From Aquitalea aquatica (GTDB lineage: Bacteria > Pseudomonadota > Gammaproteobacteria > Burkholderiales > Chromobacteriaceae), in NCBI RefSeq assembly GCF_013911085.1, contig NZ_JACERN010000026.1, positions 62,001-126,000 on the forward strand: 64,000 nucleotides of DNA, in the 5' to 3' direction. Positions 35,177 to 45,081 of this stretch are shown here, in pieces. The notes under the pieces are model-generated. The model did not search any database. It was not told the origin of the DNA and was given only the letters and a program-made list of their open reading frames with translations. The number at the start of each line of letters is the position of its first letter. The first letter of the stretch is position 1. A program made the position numbers and the translations under genes.

Positions 35177-37000
35177 ATGAACTGTATGTCTCAGACGGAA
35201 GTGGCGGAGCTGGAGCAATCAGCCTCCCGCTGTCAGGAGCTGGAGCTGATCATCAATGAAAGGCGCTTGCAGCCGGTGTTTCAGCCCATTGTTGATCTGG
35301 AAAGCGGCATCATCCTCGGTTACGAGGGCTTGATCCGTGGCCCTTCCAACAGCCCGTTGCATGCCCCCGTCAGCCTGTTTGACCAGGCCGAGCGCTGCAA
35401 TATGACCGTGATGCTGGATCGCACCTGCCGCCAGGTCACCATGGAACGCTTTGTCGAACTGGCACTGTCCGGTTTGCTGTTTCTGAATATCTGCCCGGCT
35501 ACCTTGCTGGCTCCCGAGCATCGGCACGGCGAAACACTGTCCTTTCTGGAAAAAATAGGGCTGGCAGCCGAACGCATCATTATCGAGGTCACCGAAACCA
35601 CGCCTGGTGGCAGCTATACCGCCTTGCGCTGTGCCACCGAGCATTATCGCGATCACGGCTTCCGTATTGCGCTGGATGATCTGGGTGAGGGCTTTTCCAA
35701 TTTGCGACTGTGGTCAGAACTGCGGCCGGATTTCGTCAAGCTGGACAAGCACTTTGTGCAACAGCTGCATCTGGACCCGCTCAAGGAGCAATTTGTCCGC
35801 TCCATGGTGGATATCGCGCGTCAGTCTGGCGCCATGCTGGTGGCCGAGGGCATAGAAACCGTGGCCGAGCTGCGCACGCTGCAGCGGCTGGGCGTGCGCT
35901 ATGGCCAGGGTTACCTGCTGGCCCGACCCAGCGCGGTGCCCGCGCTGGATCTGCAAATTCATGTCAAAGGTGTGGCGTGGTCGGGCAGTCGGCCACGGCT
36001 GCCATGGCAAGTGCCTGCGGTAGCGCGTGATTTGCTGCAGGAAGTGCCCTACCTGGAGCCCAAGCTGCCCAATGAGGCAGCCTACCGGATTTTTGCCAGC
36101 GACCCGGCGCGCTTTGCCATTCCGGTAGTCGAGCATGGCGTGCCCATTGGCCTGCTGCGCCGCCACCATCTGCTGGAAAGCTTTGCCCGGCCATTCAATC
36201 GCGAACTGTTCGGCAAGAAACCCTGCACCATGATGATGGACAAGCAGCCGCTGATTGTCAGTGCCGACATCAATGTGCACGAGCTGTCGGCACTGGTGGT
36301 GGCTTCGGAACAGCGCTATCTGGTGGATGGCTTCATCATTACCGAAAACGGGCGTTATCTGGGCATGGGCACCGGCTTTGCACTGATGCGCAAGATGACC
36401 GAGCTGCAGATTTCCGCCGCCCGCTATGCCAACCCCTTGACCGGCCTGCCCGGCAATGTGCCGCTATCCGAAGCCATCGATCGTCTGCTGGAAGCCCGGC
36501 TGCCGTTTGTGGTGGCGTATGCCGATCTGGACAATTTCAAGCCCTTCAACGACCTGTATGGTTATGCGGCTGGTGATGAAATGATTCAGTTGGTGGGACG
36601 TTTGCTGATGGAGTGCGCAGACCCGGACCGGGATTTTGTCGGCCATGTCGGCGGCGATGATTTTGCGCTGTTATTCCAGTCTGCAGACTGGCAAGACAAA
36701 TTGCAGAGCATGCTGCAGGAGTTCGATCGCAGTGTGCGCAGTTTTTTTGATCCGTCGCACCTGGCCGCCGGGGGCTTTGAAATGAGCGGTCGCAATGGCG
36801 AGCCGATGCGTTTTCCGCTCACCAGCCTGTCGGTGGGGGTGGTGCGGGTGAGCCCCGGCCAGTACCCCAGCCACTATGAAGTTGGCTCGGCCACCGCCGA
36901 GGCCAAGAAACAGGCCAAAAAGCAGGCGGGCAGCTCCTTGTTCGTCGAGCGGCGGCACCTGTTGCCGACTCAGGGAAACACGCTGCAAATGGGCGTTTGA
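35177..37000 (+). CDS. EAL-CBS-GGDEF cyclic-di-GMP protein
   Basis: 607 residues in the order EAL phosphodiesterase (about 20-255), CBS pair (about 305-410), GGDEF (about 415-595). The EAL half keeps key residues: Glu50 (YEGL), EVTE at 137-140, Asp167-Asp168, Lys188 and Glu224. The cyclase signature is GGDDF at 492-496, with Asp for the usual Glu. The likely result is c-di-GMP breakdown with a regulatory or weak cyclase part, and nucleotide sensing by the CBS pair. It has no signal peptide or membrane segment, so it is cytoplasmic. The start is uncertain (ATG at 35177 or 35186), with no strong ribosome site. It stands alone, divergent from the hydrolase. Confidence 0.88.
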   Translation: MNCMSQTEVAELEQSASRCQELELIINERRLQPVFQPIVDLESGIILGYEGLIRGPSNSPLHAPVSLFDQAERCNMTVMLDRTCRQVTMERFVELALSGLLFLNICPATLLAPEHRHGETLSFLEKIGLAAERIIIEVTETTPGGSYTALRCATEHYRDHGFRIALDDLGEGFSNLRLWSELRPDFVKLDKHFVQQLHLDPLKEQFVRSMVDIARQSGAMLVAEGIETVAELRTLQRLGVRYGQGYLLARPSAVPALDLQIHVKGVAWSGSRPRLPWQVPAVARDLLQEVPYLEPKLPNEAAYRIFASDPARFAIPVVEHGVPIGLLRRHHLLESFARPFNRELFGKKPCTMMMDKQPLIVSADINVHELSALVVASEQRYLVDGFIITENGRYLGMGTGFALMRKMTELQISAARYANPLTGLPGNVPLSEAIDRLLEARLPFVVAYADLDNFKPFNDLYGYAAGDEMIQLVGRLLMECADPDRDFVGHVGGDDFALLFQSADWQDKLQSMLQEFDRSVRSFFDPSHLAAGGFEMSGRNGEPMRFPLTSLSVGVVRVSPGQYPSHYEVGSATAEAKKQAKKQAGSSLFVERRHLLPTQGNTLQMGV

Positions 37001-37593
37001 TGAATTAAACAAGCAGCAGAATTTTGCCGGTTTTGTATCAAATATTTTCTGGCATGGTGAGTTTTTTACCAAAATAAAGGCGCTGTGAGGCTGGGAAGCC
37101 ACATTGCAGCACCACTTTTGATCAAGTTTCGTGTTGAGGCTTGTCAAATTTATTAAACGTAAGCTAGGCTTCTCTCCAGCAAAAGAGCAGCGGTAAAGAC
37201 TGCTCTGGGTGGTAGTGCAGGCATTCTTGTCAGGCGCATGCGGTTTGCCCCTTGTCAGTAGCGCCTGCAAGTATCACCACGTACGGGAGAGTAGGGGAGG
37301 AGCCAGCATGAAATACGCTACCGCAGATATTGCCGTCCATGATGACAGCACAGGTCACGCCTGTTTTTGCCAGCCTCCTCGAAATGTTATCGTTTCCGAT
37401 TTGATCGTTTTTCCCGCTTTTTTCCTTACTGGCTACTGCCCATCCGGGTTGGGTACTGGTATTGTTTTGAAAGCGGATTAGGTGCGAGTGGGAGGAGCAG
37501 CCCGGCTGCCCTTTCTGGAAGCTGACCCGATAATCAGGTCGCGAACACGCGAAATCAGCCGCCAAGGCTGGAATAGTTGGAGGGAGCAAAATC
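37001..37593 (+). other. Long leader region of the potG-like gene
   Basis: About 590 bp with no certain gene. The left half is AT-rich with TTGTCA at 37142-37147 as a possible -35. Further right an inverted repeat CAGGCGC (37231-37237)/GCGCCTG (37261-37267) encloses 23 bases. A 57-codon frame with a strong ribosome site lies at 37308-37481. The remainder shows nothing recognisable. The length suggests an upstream regulatory leader. Confidence 0.4.
37308..37481 (+). CDS. Possible 57-residue leader protein upstream of potG
   Basis: ATG at 37308 preceded by GGGGAGGAG with 5-base spacing, a very strong ribosome site. The product begins MKYATADIAVHDDSTGHACF and has a hydrophobic middle (SDLIVFPAFFLTGY). 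I recognise no family. It lies 113 bp before the putrescine-transport ATPase gene and could be a regulatory leader peptide, or chance. Confidence 0.35.
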   Translation: MKYATADIAVHDDSTGHACFCQPPRNVIVSDLIVFPAFFLTGYCPSGLGTGIVLKAD

Positions 37594-38775
37594 ATGACGG
37601 ATGCTGTAGCGGCCAATAAGCCGGTTCAATCAGTTGCGGGCGCACAGGCTGCCAAGCAGGTTCAGAGCGTGCAAGCCAATGACAAACCCTATCTGCGCAT
37701 CAGCGGAGTGGTGAAGAAGTTTGGTGACAACGTTGCCGTTGACCATGTCGATCTGGATATTCGACAACACGAAATTTTCGCCCTGCTGGGTAGTTCCGGC
37801 TGCGGCAAGTCCACCCTGCTGCGCATGCTGGCGGGCATGGACTCCCCGACCTCGGGCAAGATCATTCTGGATGGCGAAGACATCATTGGTCTGGAGCCGT
37901 ACGAGCGCCCGGTCAACATGATGTTCCAGAGCTATGCGCTGTTTCCGCACATGACCGTGGCCGAGAATATCGCTTTCGGCCTGAAGCAGGACAAGCTGCC
38001 CAAGGGTGAGATCAGTGCCCGTGTCGATGAAATGCTCGATCTGGTTCAGATGCGCAAGTACGCCAACCGCAAGCCGCACCAGCTGTCCGGTGGCCAGCAG
38101 CAGCGTGTGGCCCTGGCCCGCAGTCTGGCCAAGCGTCCGAAACTGTTGCTGCTGGATGAACCGCTGGGCGCACTGGACAAGAAGCTGCGCCAGCAAACCC
38201 AGCTGGAACTGGCCAACACCATCGAAAAAGTGGGCGTGACCTGCATCATGGTGACCCATGACCAGGAAGAAGCCATGACCATGGCCGACCGTATCGGCAT
38301 CATGAGCGAAGGCAAGCTGCTGCAAGTGGGCACCCCGACCGAAATCTACGACTACCCGAACTGTCGTTTCACTGCCGAATTTATCGGTGAAACCAATATG
38401 TTCGAAGGCGCAGTGACGGTGGACGAGGCCGACCGCGTGGAAATCTCCTCGCAGGAGCTGGGTGGCGTGGTGCGTATCGACCACGGCATCACCGGGCCCA
38501 AGGGCATGCATGTATGGGCCAGTGTGCGCCCGGAAGATGTGCGCCTGGACCGCAAGCCGGTGGCTGCCGGCCCGAACATGGCATCCGGTGTGGTGGAAAA
38601 TATCGCCTATATGGGCAGCTACTCCATCTTCCATATCAAGCTGGCCAGCGGCAAGATCGTCAAAACCGTGGTGCCGTCCTCGCGCTGGTACGATGCCGAT
38701 GAAACCGCCCCGACCTGGGGGGATCCGGTATTTGTCAGCTGGCGTGCCGATGTGCCGGTAGTGCTGACTCAGTAA
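37594..38775 (+). CDS. potG: Polyamine ABC transporter ATPase, PotG type
   Basis: Cytoplasmic ATPase for putrescine or spermidine import, 393 residues. About 30 Ala/Gln/Val-rich residues lead in. Walker A is GSSGCGKST (about 66-74), signature [16 protein letters not shown], Walker [13 protein letters not shown], switch His in [13 protein letters not shown]. The C-terminal TOBE regulatory domain is present. The best match is PotG. No PotF, PotH or PotI gene lies in the window; the gene is between a leader region and a terminator, so it looks orphaned. GGAGGGAG precedes the ATG. Confidence 0.9.
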   Translation: MTDAVAANKPVQSVAGAQAAKQVQSVQANDKPYLRISGVVKKFGDNVAVDHVDLDIRQHEIFALLGSSGCGKSTLLRMLAGMDSPTSGKIILDGEDIIGLEPYERPVNMMFQSYALFPHMTVAENIAFGLKQDKLPKGEISARVDEMLDLVQMRKYANRKPHQLSGGQQQRVALARSLAKRPKLLLLDEPLGALDKKLRQQTQLELANTIEKVGVTCIMVTHDQEEAMTMADRIGIMSEGKLLQVGTPTEIYDYPNCRFTAEFIGETNMFEGAVTVDEADRVEISSQELGGVVRIDHGITGPKGMHVWASVRPEDVRLDRKPVAAGPNMASGVVENIAYMGSYSIFHIKLASGKIVKTVVPSSRWYDADETAPTWGDPVFVSWRADVPVVLTQ

Positions 38776-38854
38776 GCGACGCCAACAAAGCCGGGTAGCT
38801 GCACCGCGGCTACCGGGGTGTTGTGAGTGGAGCGCAGTCTGCCCCACACAGGCC

Positions 38855-38890
38855 AAGAGCGGATAACTCGCAAGAGTGTCCGCTCTTTTT
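38855..38890 (+). terminator. Terminator after potG
   Basis: AAGAGCGGA and TCCGCTCTT form the stem, extended by ACTC/GAGT around GCAA, followed by TTTTT. Confidence 0.9.
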
Positions 38891-38970
38891 CCGTCTGGCT
38901 TAGCCGCAATCTGACCAGCGGTTTTCCGAATTTATCCTGCCCTTATCTTTAGATTGCTCGCGAGGTATTT

Positions 38971-40260
38971 ATGCTCCGCTTTGCCAGACAGCCACACGCA
39001 CCTTCCTACTATTGCGCCAGTGCCCATGCCTGGCAGGCCTGCCCCGAGCTGCAAGGCGCGGCCAGTTTTGATGTGTGCGTGGTGGGCGGCGGGCTGGCCG
39101 GCTTGTCGGCCGCGCTCAATCTGGCCGAGCGTGGCTTGTCGGTGGCCCTGTTGGAGGGCTCGGCTGTGGGCTTTGGGGCTTCTGGCCGCAATGGTGGACA
39201 GGTAATTGCTGGCTATGCCTGCGGCATCGACACCCTGCGCGAACAGCTGGGGGCGGAACTGGTGCGGGTAATGTGGGATATGTCGGTGGAGGCCGTCGAT
39301 ATCATCGATGAGCGTGTCCGGCGGCATGATATCGCTTGCGACTGGACACGCGGCTTTTGCAATGCCGCGCTCAAGCCACGCCACATGCAGGAGCTGGCAG
39401 ACTGGCAGCAGGAAGCCGAGGAAGAATATGGCTATGGCGGTATGGAACTGTGGGACAAGGCAACGCTGGCGCAGCAACTGGGCAGTGAGCGTTACTTGGG
39501 GGGGCTGTATGACCCACGCTCCGGGCATCTGCATCCGCTGAATTATGCGCTGGGGCTGGCGCGGGCCGCGCTGGCTGCCGGTGTCAGGATTTACGAGCAG
39601 ACACCGGTCGTGCGGCTGGAACAGGGTAGCCGCCCCAAAGTGCATGCCGAGCACGGTACCATCAGCTGCGACCACGTGGTGCTGGCTTGCAATGCCTATA
39701 TTGGCCAGCTGGTGCCGCAGCTGGAGCACAAGATCATGCCGGCAGGGACTTATGTCATTGCCACCGAGCCGCTGGGCCGCGAGCGTGCGGCCAGCCTGAT
39801 TGCCAACAATATGGCGGTGTGCGATACCAATTTTGTGCTCGACTACTATCGCCTGTCGGCTGATCACCGTTTGTTGTTTGGCGGCAAGGTCAGCTATTCC
39901 GGCAAACCGCCGCACGATCTGGCTGCTGCCATGCGCCACGACATGCTGCGGGTGTTTCCGCAGCTGGCCGATGTGAAAGTGGACTATGCCTGGGGCGGTT
40001 TCTGCGATATCACCGTCAACCGCGCACCGGACCTGGGCCGGCTGGCTGGCAATATCTACTACATGCAGGGTTTTTCCGGTCACGGGGTGAATGTAACCGG
40101 CATCGCTGGCAAGGTGGTGGCCGAGGCCATTGCCGGCACGGCAGGGCGGCTCGATCTGTTTGCCCGGCTGCAGCACCGTGATTTCCCTGGCGGCAAGCTG
40201 CTGCGCACCCCGGCGCTGGTGCTGGGCATGGCCTACTACCGCATGCTGGATGCGCTGTAG
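38971..40260 (+). CDS. puuB: FAD-dependent amine oxidase, gamma-glutamylputrescine oxidase (PuuB) type
   Basis: A 429-residue DAO-family flavoprotein. The Rossmann motif is VCVVGGGLAGLSAALNLAERG (about residues 31-51), and GFGASGRNGGQ and GFSGHGVNVTGIAGKVVAEAI are the FAD blocks. Overall similarity is to PuuB/PauB, which oxidise gamma-glutamyl-polyamine. The partner genes puuA, puuC and puuD are not in the window, so the substrate is inferred from family and neighbours (potG, speA, puuP-like). GAGG lies before the ATG. It ends before a 408-bp gap. Confidence 0.85.
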   Translation: MLRFARQPHAPSYYCASAHAWQACPELQGAASFDVCVVGGGLAGLSAALNLAERGLSVALLEGSAVGFGASGRNGGQVIAGYACGIDTLREQLGAELVRVMWDMSVEAVDIIDERVRRHDIACDWTRGFCNAALKPRHMQELADWQQEAEEEYGYGGMELWDKATLAQQLGSERYLGGLYDPRSGHLHPLNYALGLARAALAAGVRIYEQTPVVRLEQGSRPKVHAEHGTISCDHVVLACNAYIGQLVPQLEHKIMPAGTYVIATEPLGRERAASLIANNMAVCDTNFVLDYYRLSADHRLLFGGKVSYSGKPPHDLAAAMRHDMLRVFPQLADVKVDYAWGGFCDITVNRAPDLGRLAGNIYYMQGFSGHGVNVTGIAGKVVAEAIAGTAGRLDLFARLQHRDFPGGKLLRTPALVLGMAYYRMLDAL

Positions 40261-40502
40261 GCCACTTCCTGACCGCTTGCTGCCGCATATTGCCCGTCTG
40301 GCAAGCCTGCGCGGCAGAGTGGTGGATGTTGAAAATCTTGCACAGTGCCGCTGCGGACCGCCTGCCGCGGAAGAATGGAAGATATGCTACCGCTGGCATC
40401 GGCCGGCAGCACATCTGCCATTTATCGGCGGCCGGAAAAGGCTGCCATGTCATGTGATTTGTCCAAAAAAATGGACGTCAGGCCACGTCATCAAACTTTT
40501 AC

Positions 40503-40530
40503 TTGTCAAGCTGCGTGATGTTGTTAAAAT
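40503..40530 (+). promoter_or_regulatory. Sigma-70 type promoter of speA
   Basis: TTGTCA, a 16-base spacer and TAAAAT. The predicted start near 40537 gives a leader of about 130 bases before the speA ATG. Confidence 0.6.
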
Positions 40531-40538
40531 CCGCGCTC

Positions 40539-40555
40539 GTTTTGCAATGCAAAAC
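40539..40555 (+). promoter_or_regulatory. Inverted repeat at the speA transcription start
   Basis: GTTTTGC-AAT-GCAAAAC is a perfect 7-3-7 repeat placed at about +2 to +18 of the predicted promoter. That is the place for a repressor operator. The regulator is unknown. Confidence 0.45.
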
Positions 40556-40668
40556 ACTGACAATCAATTGTTTCGCTCCGACATCCCAGGCCCACATAAA
40601 AGCTTTGTAGCCCGAAAGCCGCGCACTAAGGAGCGGGGTTATCCATCGAATCATTGAGGGAAAATCTC

Positions 40669-42549
40669 ATGGCTTGGACTGTGGCTGATAGCCGGAGCCT
40701 GTATGGCATCCGGCATTGGGGGGCGGGTTATTTTGACGTGGGCGACAATGGCTGCATTCAGGTGCAACCCAATGTGCGCCACGACACGCGTATCGATTTG
40801 CACGAATTAAGCCGCCAGCTGGGCGCCAAGGGACTGGACCTGCCGCTGCTGGTGCGCTTCCCCGACATCCTGCAGGACCGCGTGACACGCCTGTGCCGCG
40901 CTTTCGATACGGCGATTGCCGCGCAGAATTATGGCAACCGCTACACCGCCATCTATCCGATCAAGGTCAACCAGCAAGAAGCGGTGGTGAAGAGCATCAT
41001 CGCCACGCGCGAGGTGTCCATTGGTCTGGAGGCCGGCTCCAAGCCGGAACTGATGGCCGTGCTGGCGCTGGCGCCAAAAGGCGGCACCATCATCTGCAAT
41101 GGCTACAAGGACCGCGAGTTCGTGCGGCTGGCGCTGATTGGCCAGAAGCTGGGCCATCAGGTGTTCATCGTCATCGAAAAAGAATCCGAAGTTGACCTGG
41201 CGATTGAAGAAAGCAAGAAGCTGGGTGTACGCCCGATGCTGGGTATGCGCGTGCGCCTGTCCTCGCTGGCCAGCAGCAAGTGGGCAGATACCGGCGGTGA
41301 CAAGGGCAAGTTCGGCCTGTCCGCTGCCCAGCTGATTTCTGCTGCCGACAAGCTGGCTGCTGCCGGCATGTCCGACTGCGTGCGGCTGATGCACTTCCAC
41401 ATGGGTTCGCAAATCGCCAATATCGGCGACTACCGTGCCGGTTTCCGCGAAGCGGTGCGCTACTTTGCCGAGCTGCGTGCGCTAGGCCTGCCCATTGATC
41501 ACGTCGATGTCGGCGGTGGCCTGGGTGTGGACTACGACGGCACCCATTCGCGCAATGCCAGCTCCATCAACTACGACATGGACGAATACGCCCAAGTCAT
41601 CGTGTCGATGCTGGCTGAGTTCTGCGACGAAAACGGCATTCCGCATCCGCGCATCCTGTCCGAATCCGGCCGCGCCATGACTGCTCACCACGCGGTGCTG
41701 ATCATGAACGTGACCGATGTGGAACGCCTGCCGGAAAGCGTGCCGGAAGTGGCCGACCTGTCGGTACTGGCCAAGCCGGTGCGTAAGCTGTTCGAGCTGA
41801 TGGAGCTGACCGACGAAGAAATGGTGACGGAAATCTATTACCGTGCCAGCCATTACGCCTCCGACGTGTCCGACCTGTACTCCGCTGGCCGTATTTCGCT
41901 CAAGGAAAAGGCCATGGCCGAAGACGTGCACGCCACCCTGTGCCGTCGTCTGCATCGCCAGCTGCAAGCCAGCCAGCGTTCGCAGCGCCAGGTTTACGAC
42001 GAACTGACCGACAAGCTGGCCGACAAGTATTTCTGCAATTTCTCGGTATTCCAGAGCCTGCCGGATACCTGGGCCATCGACCAGATCCTGCCCATCATGC
42101 CGGTACACCGGCTGGACGAGCAGCCTACCCGCCGCGCGGTGCTGCAGGATTTGACCTGCGATTCGGATGGCAAGGTGAAGCAGTATGTCGACCAGCAAAG
42201 CATTGAATCCAGCATGTCGGTGCATGATGTGGAGCCGGGCAAGGAATACCTGATCGCGGTATTCATGGTGGGTGCCTACCAGGAAATCCTGGGCGACATG
42301 CACAATCTGTTCGGTGATACCGACTCGGTCAACGTCTATGTGCGCGACAACGGCCAGCTGGAATTTGCCGGTGTCGAGGAGCATGACACCATCGAAGACA
42401 TGCTGCGCTATGTGCACCTGTCGCCGGAGGAAATCCTCAATCGCTACGAAGAAAAAGCCCGTGCGGCCGACCTGTCCAGCGATGAGCGTAATGTGTTCTT
42501 TGCCGAGTTCTGCCGTGGTCTGAAGCAGTCGTCCTATCTGTCGGTGTAA
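40669..42549 (+). CDS. speA: Biosynthetic arginine decarboxylase SpeA
   Basis: PLP-dependent decarboxylation of arginine to agmatine, the entry to putrescine. The 626 residues match the family. The PLP lysine is Lys99 in YPIKVNQQ, with [13 protein letters not shown] and [14 protein letters not shown] further on. The ATG at 40669 is chosen because AGGG lies 8 bases upstream; a TTG at 40654 would add five residues. It is convergent with the permease gene, with a shared terminator. Confidence 0.97.
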   Translation: MAWTVADSRSLYGIRHWGAGYFDVGDNGCIQVQPNVRHDTRIDLHELSRQLGAKGLDLPLLVRFPDILQDRVTRLCRAFDTAIAAQNYGNRYTAIYPIKVNQQEAVVKSIIATREVSIGLEAGSKPELMAVLALAPKGGTIICNGYKDREFVRLALIGQKLGHQVFIVIEKESEVDLAIEESKKLGVRPMLGMRVRLSSLASSKWADTGGDKGKFGLSAAQLISAADKLAAAGMSDCVRLMHFHMGSQIANIGDYRAGFREAVRYFAELRALGLPIDHVDVGGGLGVDYDGTHSRNASSINYDMDEYAQVIVSMLAEFCDENGIPHPRILSESGRAMTAHHAVLIMNVTDVERLPESVPEVADLSVLAKPVRKLFELMELTDEEMVTEIYYRASHYASDVSDLYSAGRISLKEKAMAEDVHATLCRRLHRQLQASQRSQRQVYDELTDKLADKYFCNFSVFQSLPDTWAIDQILPIMPVHRLDEQPTRRAVLQDLTCDSDGKVKQYVDQQSIESSMSVHDVEPGKEYLIAVFMVGAYQEILGDMHNLFGDTDSVNVYVRDNGQLEFAGVEEHDTIEDMLRYVHLSPEEILNRYEEKARAADLSSDERNVFFAEFCRGLKQSSYLSV

Positions 42550-42572
42550 GCCGCGCAGGTCTGGTGCAAAAG

Positions 42573-42601
42573 AAAAAGCCCTGAGAAATCAGGGCTTTTT
42601 T
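42573..42601. terminator. Bidirectional terminator between speA and the permease gene
   Basis: AAAAAGCCCTGA and TCAGGGCTTTTT form a perfect 12-bp stem with a GAAA loop. Confidence 0.93.
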
Positions 42602-42620
42602 GCTTGTGTTGCTCAGAGAC

Positions 42621-43955
42621 TCAGCCTTCAGCCTCGACAAAATCCAGTTCCGGCGGCTCGCGGCGAAAGAAACCGGTGAGCTTGGCCAGATAGGCAATCC
42701 CCAGCGCCAGCCAGATCAGCCCCAGCATGATGGCGCGGCTATCCAGGCTGACCAGCAGCCACAGGTCGGCCAGCATGCCAATCAGCGGAAACAGCAGGAA
42801 CAGGAAGAAGTCGCGCGGCGCACGGCGGCGCTGGCGCACGTAGTAGTGGGCAATCACCGACAAGTTAACGAAGCTGAACGCCAGGAAAGCACCAAAGTTG
42901 ATGAAGGAGGTGGAGGTGGTGACATCCAGCTTCAGCGCCAGCAAGGCCACCACGCCGCAAATCACCAGATTGTTGACCGGGGTGCGAAAGCGCGCATGCA
43001 GTTTGCCGAAGATGGACGGCGGTAGCACCGCGTCGCGGCCCATGGCGTACAGCAGGCGCGAGGCGCTGGCCTGCGCCGACAGGCCGGAAGCAAACTGGCC
43101 GACGATCAGGCCAATCAGGAAGATGCTGGCAAACAGGTCGCCGCCGATATTCTTGGCAATCTCGAACGCCGCATCATCCACACTCTTGAACTGGCTGGAC
43201 GGGTGGGCCAGCTGCACAAAGTATGATGTCACCACGAAAATCAGCCCGCCGATGATGGTAATCCACATGATGGCGCGCGGAATGGTATGGCGTGCATCGC
43301 GGGTTTCCTCGGTGAGGGTGCTGACCGCATCAAAACCCAGAAAGGAATAACAGGCCACGGCGGCACCAGCCATGATCATCGGCAGCTTCATGTCGCCACG
43401 GAAGAAGGGTGCCAGATTCCACAAGGGTTTGCTGGCATCGCCCGCCACATAGTGGATGCTCAGCGCGACAAAGGCCAGCAGCACCAGGAACTGCAGCAGC
43501 ATCATCAGGTAATTGACGGTATTGGCCATCTTCAGGCCGATGATGTTGATCAGCGTGGTGAACACGATGAAGGCAATCACCCACACCGCCATCGGAATGC
43601 TTGGGAAGGCTGAAGCGAGGTAGGCCGCACCGATCAGCCAGATGGCCATCGGTAAAAACAGATAATCCAGCAGCACCGCCCAGCCCACCAGAAAGCCCAG
43701 TTTGGCGTGAATGGATTTGCGGGTGTAGGTATAGGCCGAGCCGGCTACCGGAAAGGCCGCTGCCATGCGGCCATAGCTGTAGGCGGTAAACAGCATGGCC
43801 ACCAGTGCCACCAGATAGGAGGCCGGCACCATGCCATCGGTCATTTGCGCCAGGATGCCAAATGTACCCAGCACGATGATGGGCGTCATGTAGGCCAGGC
43901 CAAACAGCACCACGGAGCCTAGCGTCAGCGAGCGCTCCAGTTGTTTCGTTTCCAT
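42621..43955 (-). CDS. puuP: APC-family amino acid/polyamine permease, PuuP-like
   Basis: A 444-residue, about 12-helix transporter. GLAYMTPIIVLGTFGI and the block GSAYTYTRKSIHAKLGFLVGW resemble PuuP, the proton-driven putrescine importer, as do SFLGFDAVSTLTEET and ASRLLYAMGRD. The ATG at 43955 follows AAGGAG with 5-base spacing; an upstream in-frame ATG would add 13 polar residues. The neighbours suggest putrescine uptake, but other amines remain possible. Confidence 0.85.
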   Translation of the reverse strand: METKQLERSLTLGSVVLFGLAYMTPIIVLGTFGILAQMTDGMVPASYLVALVAMLFTAYSYGRMAAAFPVAGSAYTYTRKSIHAKLGFLVGWAVLLDYLFLPMAIWLIGAAYLASAFPSIPMAVWVIAFIVFTTLINIIGLKMANTVNYLMMLLQFLVLLAFVALSIHYVAGDASKPLWNLAPFFRGDMKLPMIMAGAAVACYSFLGFDAVSTLTEETRDARHTIPRAIMWITIIGGLIFVVTSYFVQLAHPSSQFKSVDDAAFEIAKNIGGDLFASIFLIGLIVGQFASGLSAQASASRLLYAMGRDAVLPPSIFGKLHARFRTPVNNLVICGVVALLALKLDVTTSTSFINFGAFLAFSFVNLSVIAHYYVRQRRRAPRDFFLFLLFPLIGMLADLWLLVSLDSRAIMLGLIWLALGIAYLAKLTGFFRREPPELDFVEAEG

Positions 43956-44085
43956 TGTTTCTCCTTTGTTGCTCATGTTTGTGTTTGTTGTCATGAGCCT
44001 GTCTCTTTTGTATGCACTTCACCTTACGACGGGCTGCCGCTCCGGGTGGACGTGGCGCGTCCGGTTGGCGGAGGCTGCCCACTGC

Positions 44086-44901
44086 CTAGTGTTTGATGCG
44101 GAAGCTGCGCTGGCCGTGTTCTCCTGTGCTGATGTCGCCGGCCAGGGTAATGCGCCGGTCGTGCAGATAGCGGTAGTCGCGGCGGCTGGCCTCAAGTTGC
44201 TTCAGGTCCAGTGCCACGCGCAGCTGTTGCGGGTCGCGGCCGCAACTGGCCACCAATTGGCCAAAGGGGTTGATCACCGCGCTTTCACCGGCAAATTGCA
44301 GGCCGTCGCCGCTGCCGCAGCGGTTGGTCATCACCGCGAACAGCTGGTTTTCCATGGCACGGGCGGTAATCGCCGTGCGATGTACCGGGCCGTAGGGGTC
44401 CATATTGCCGTTGGTGACAATCAGCAGGTCCACCTCTTGCTGGGCCAGGGCGCGGGCGGTTTCCGGGAATTCGATGTCGTAACAGATCAGGATGCCCACG
44501 CGCAGGCCCTCCCACTCGCAGCTCACCAGTGCATCGCCGGGGGTGAAGATGCCGTGGTCGGAAGCCCACAAATGCGTTTTGCGATAAGCCAGTGCCACGC
44601 CCTGCGGGGTGAGCAGCACCGTGGTGTTGTAAAAGCGGCCTTCATGCGACTCGGCAAAACCGATGGCCACGCTGATGTTCTTTTCGCGTGCGGCCTGCTG
44701 GATGGTGCTGATGGCCGGGCCGGCTATGGGCTGCGCCAGTGCGGCGATATTGTCAGCGGTGGGAAAGCCGCTGAGAGTGGTTTCCGGGAATACCAGCAGC
44801 CGGGTATCCGGCCCGCAGCGGGCGATGGCGTCCAGGGCGCTGGCAGTGTTGGCCGGGATGTCGCCATCCACGCCAGGCAGTTGGGCCAGTTCTACAATCA
44901 T
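44086..44901 (-). CDS. Carbon-nitrogen hydrolase (nitrilase superfamily)
   Basis: 271 residues with the complete Glu-Lys-Cys triad: Glu40 in FPETTLSGF, Lys108 in YRKTHLW and Cys140 in LICYDIEFPE. The family hydrolyses amides and nitriles. The pattern does not match N-carbamoylputrescine amidase AguB closely. It is 130 bp upstream of the puuP-like gene, in the same direction, and divergent from a LuxR-type regulator, so it may handle an amide in polyamine or amino acid use. GGAGACAGC precedes the ATG. Confidence 0.82.
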   Translation of the reverse strand: MIVELAQLPGVDGDIPANTASALDAIARCGPDTRLLVFPETTLSGFPTADNIAALAQPIAGPAISTIQQAAREKNISVAIGFAESHEGRFYNTTVLLTPQGVALAYRKTHLWASDHGIFTPGDALVSCEWEGLRVGILICYDIEFPETARALAQQEVDLLIVTNGNMDPYGPVHRTAITARAMENQLFAVMTNRCGSGDGLQFAGESAVINPFGQLVASCGRDPQQLRVALDLKQLEASRRDYRYLHDRRITLAGDISTGEHGQRSFRIKH

Positions 44902-45081
44902 GCTGTCTCCTTATTTGGCTGTTGTCAGACTACATCGCCGGCACAGTCCTGTTGTTGGCAGGGAGGCTGTTGGAGAGTCTGGAAGCGTGCTAGCTTGAGA
45001 GGCTGTCAGCGCAGGGCTCAGTATCGGCTGCTGTTAAGCGTATGAAAATTACATCAAGTGGGTAACCAGATTGGGGTAGTC

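Larger units (their letters stand above)
40261..40668 (+). other. Gap between puuB and speA
   Basis: About 408 bp with no supportable gene; the one long frame starts inside puuB and lacks a ribosome site. GTCCA-A6-TGGAC (40459-40475) is a weak hairpin. The right part holds the speA promoter and an inverted repeat described separately. Confidence 0.5.

Noticed and set aside
40130-40657. 175-codon frame starting inside puuB
   Set aside because: Starts within puuB, no ribosome site, no recognisable product, and runs through the speA promoter region.
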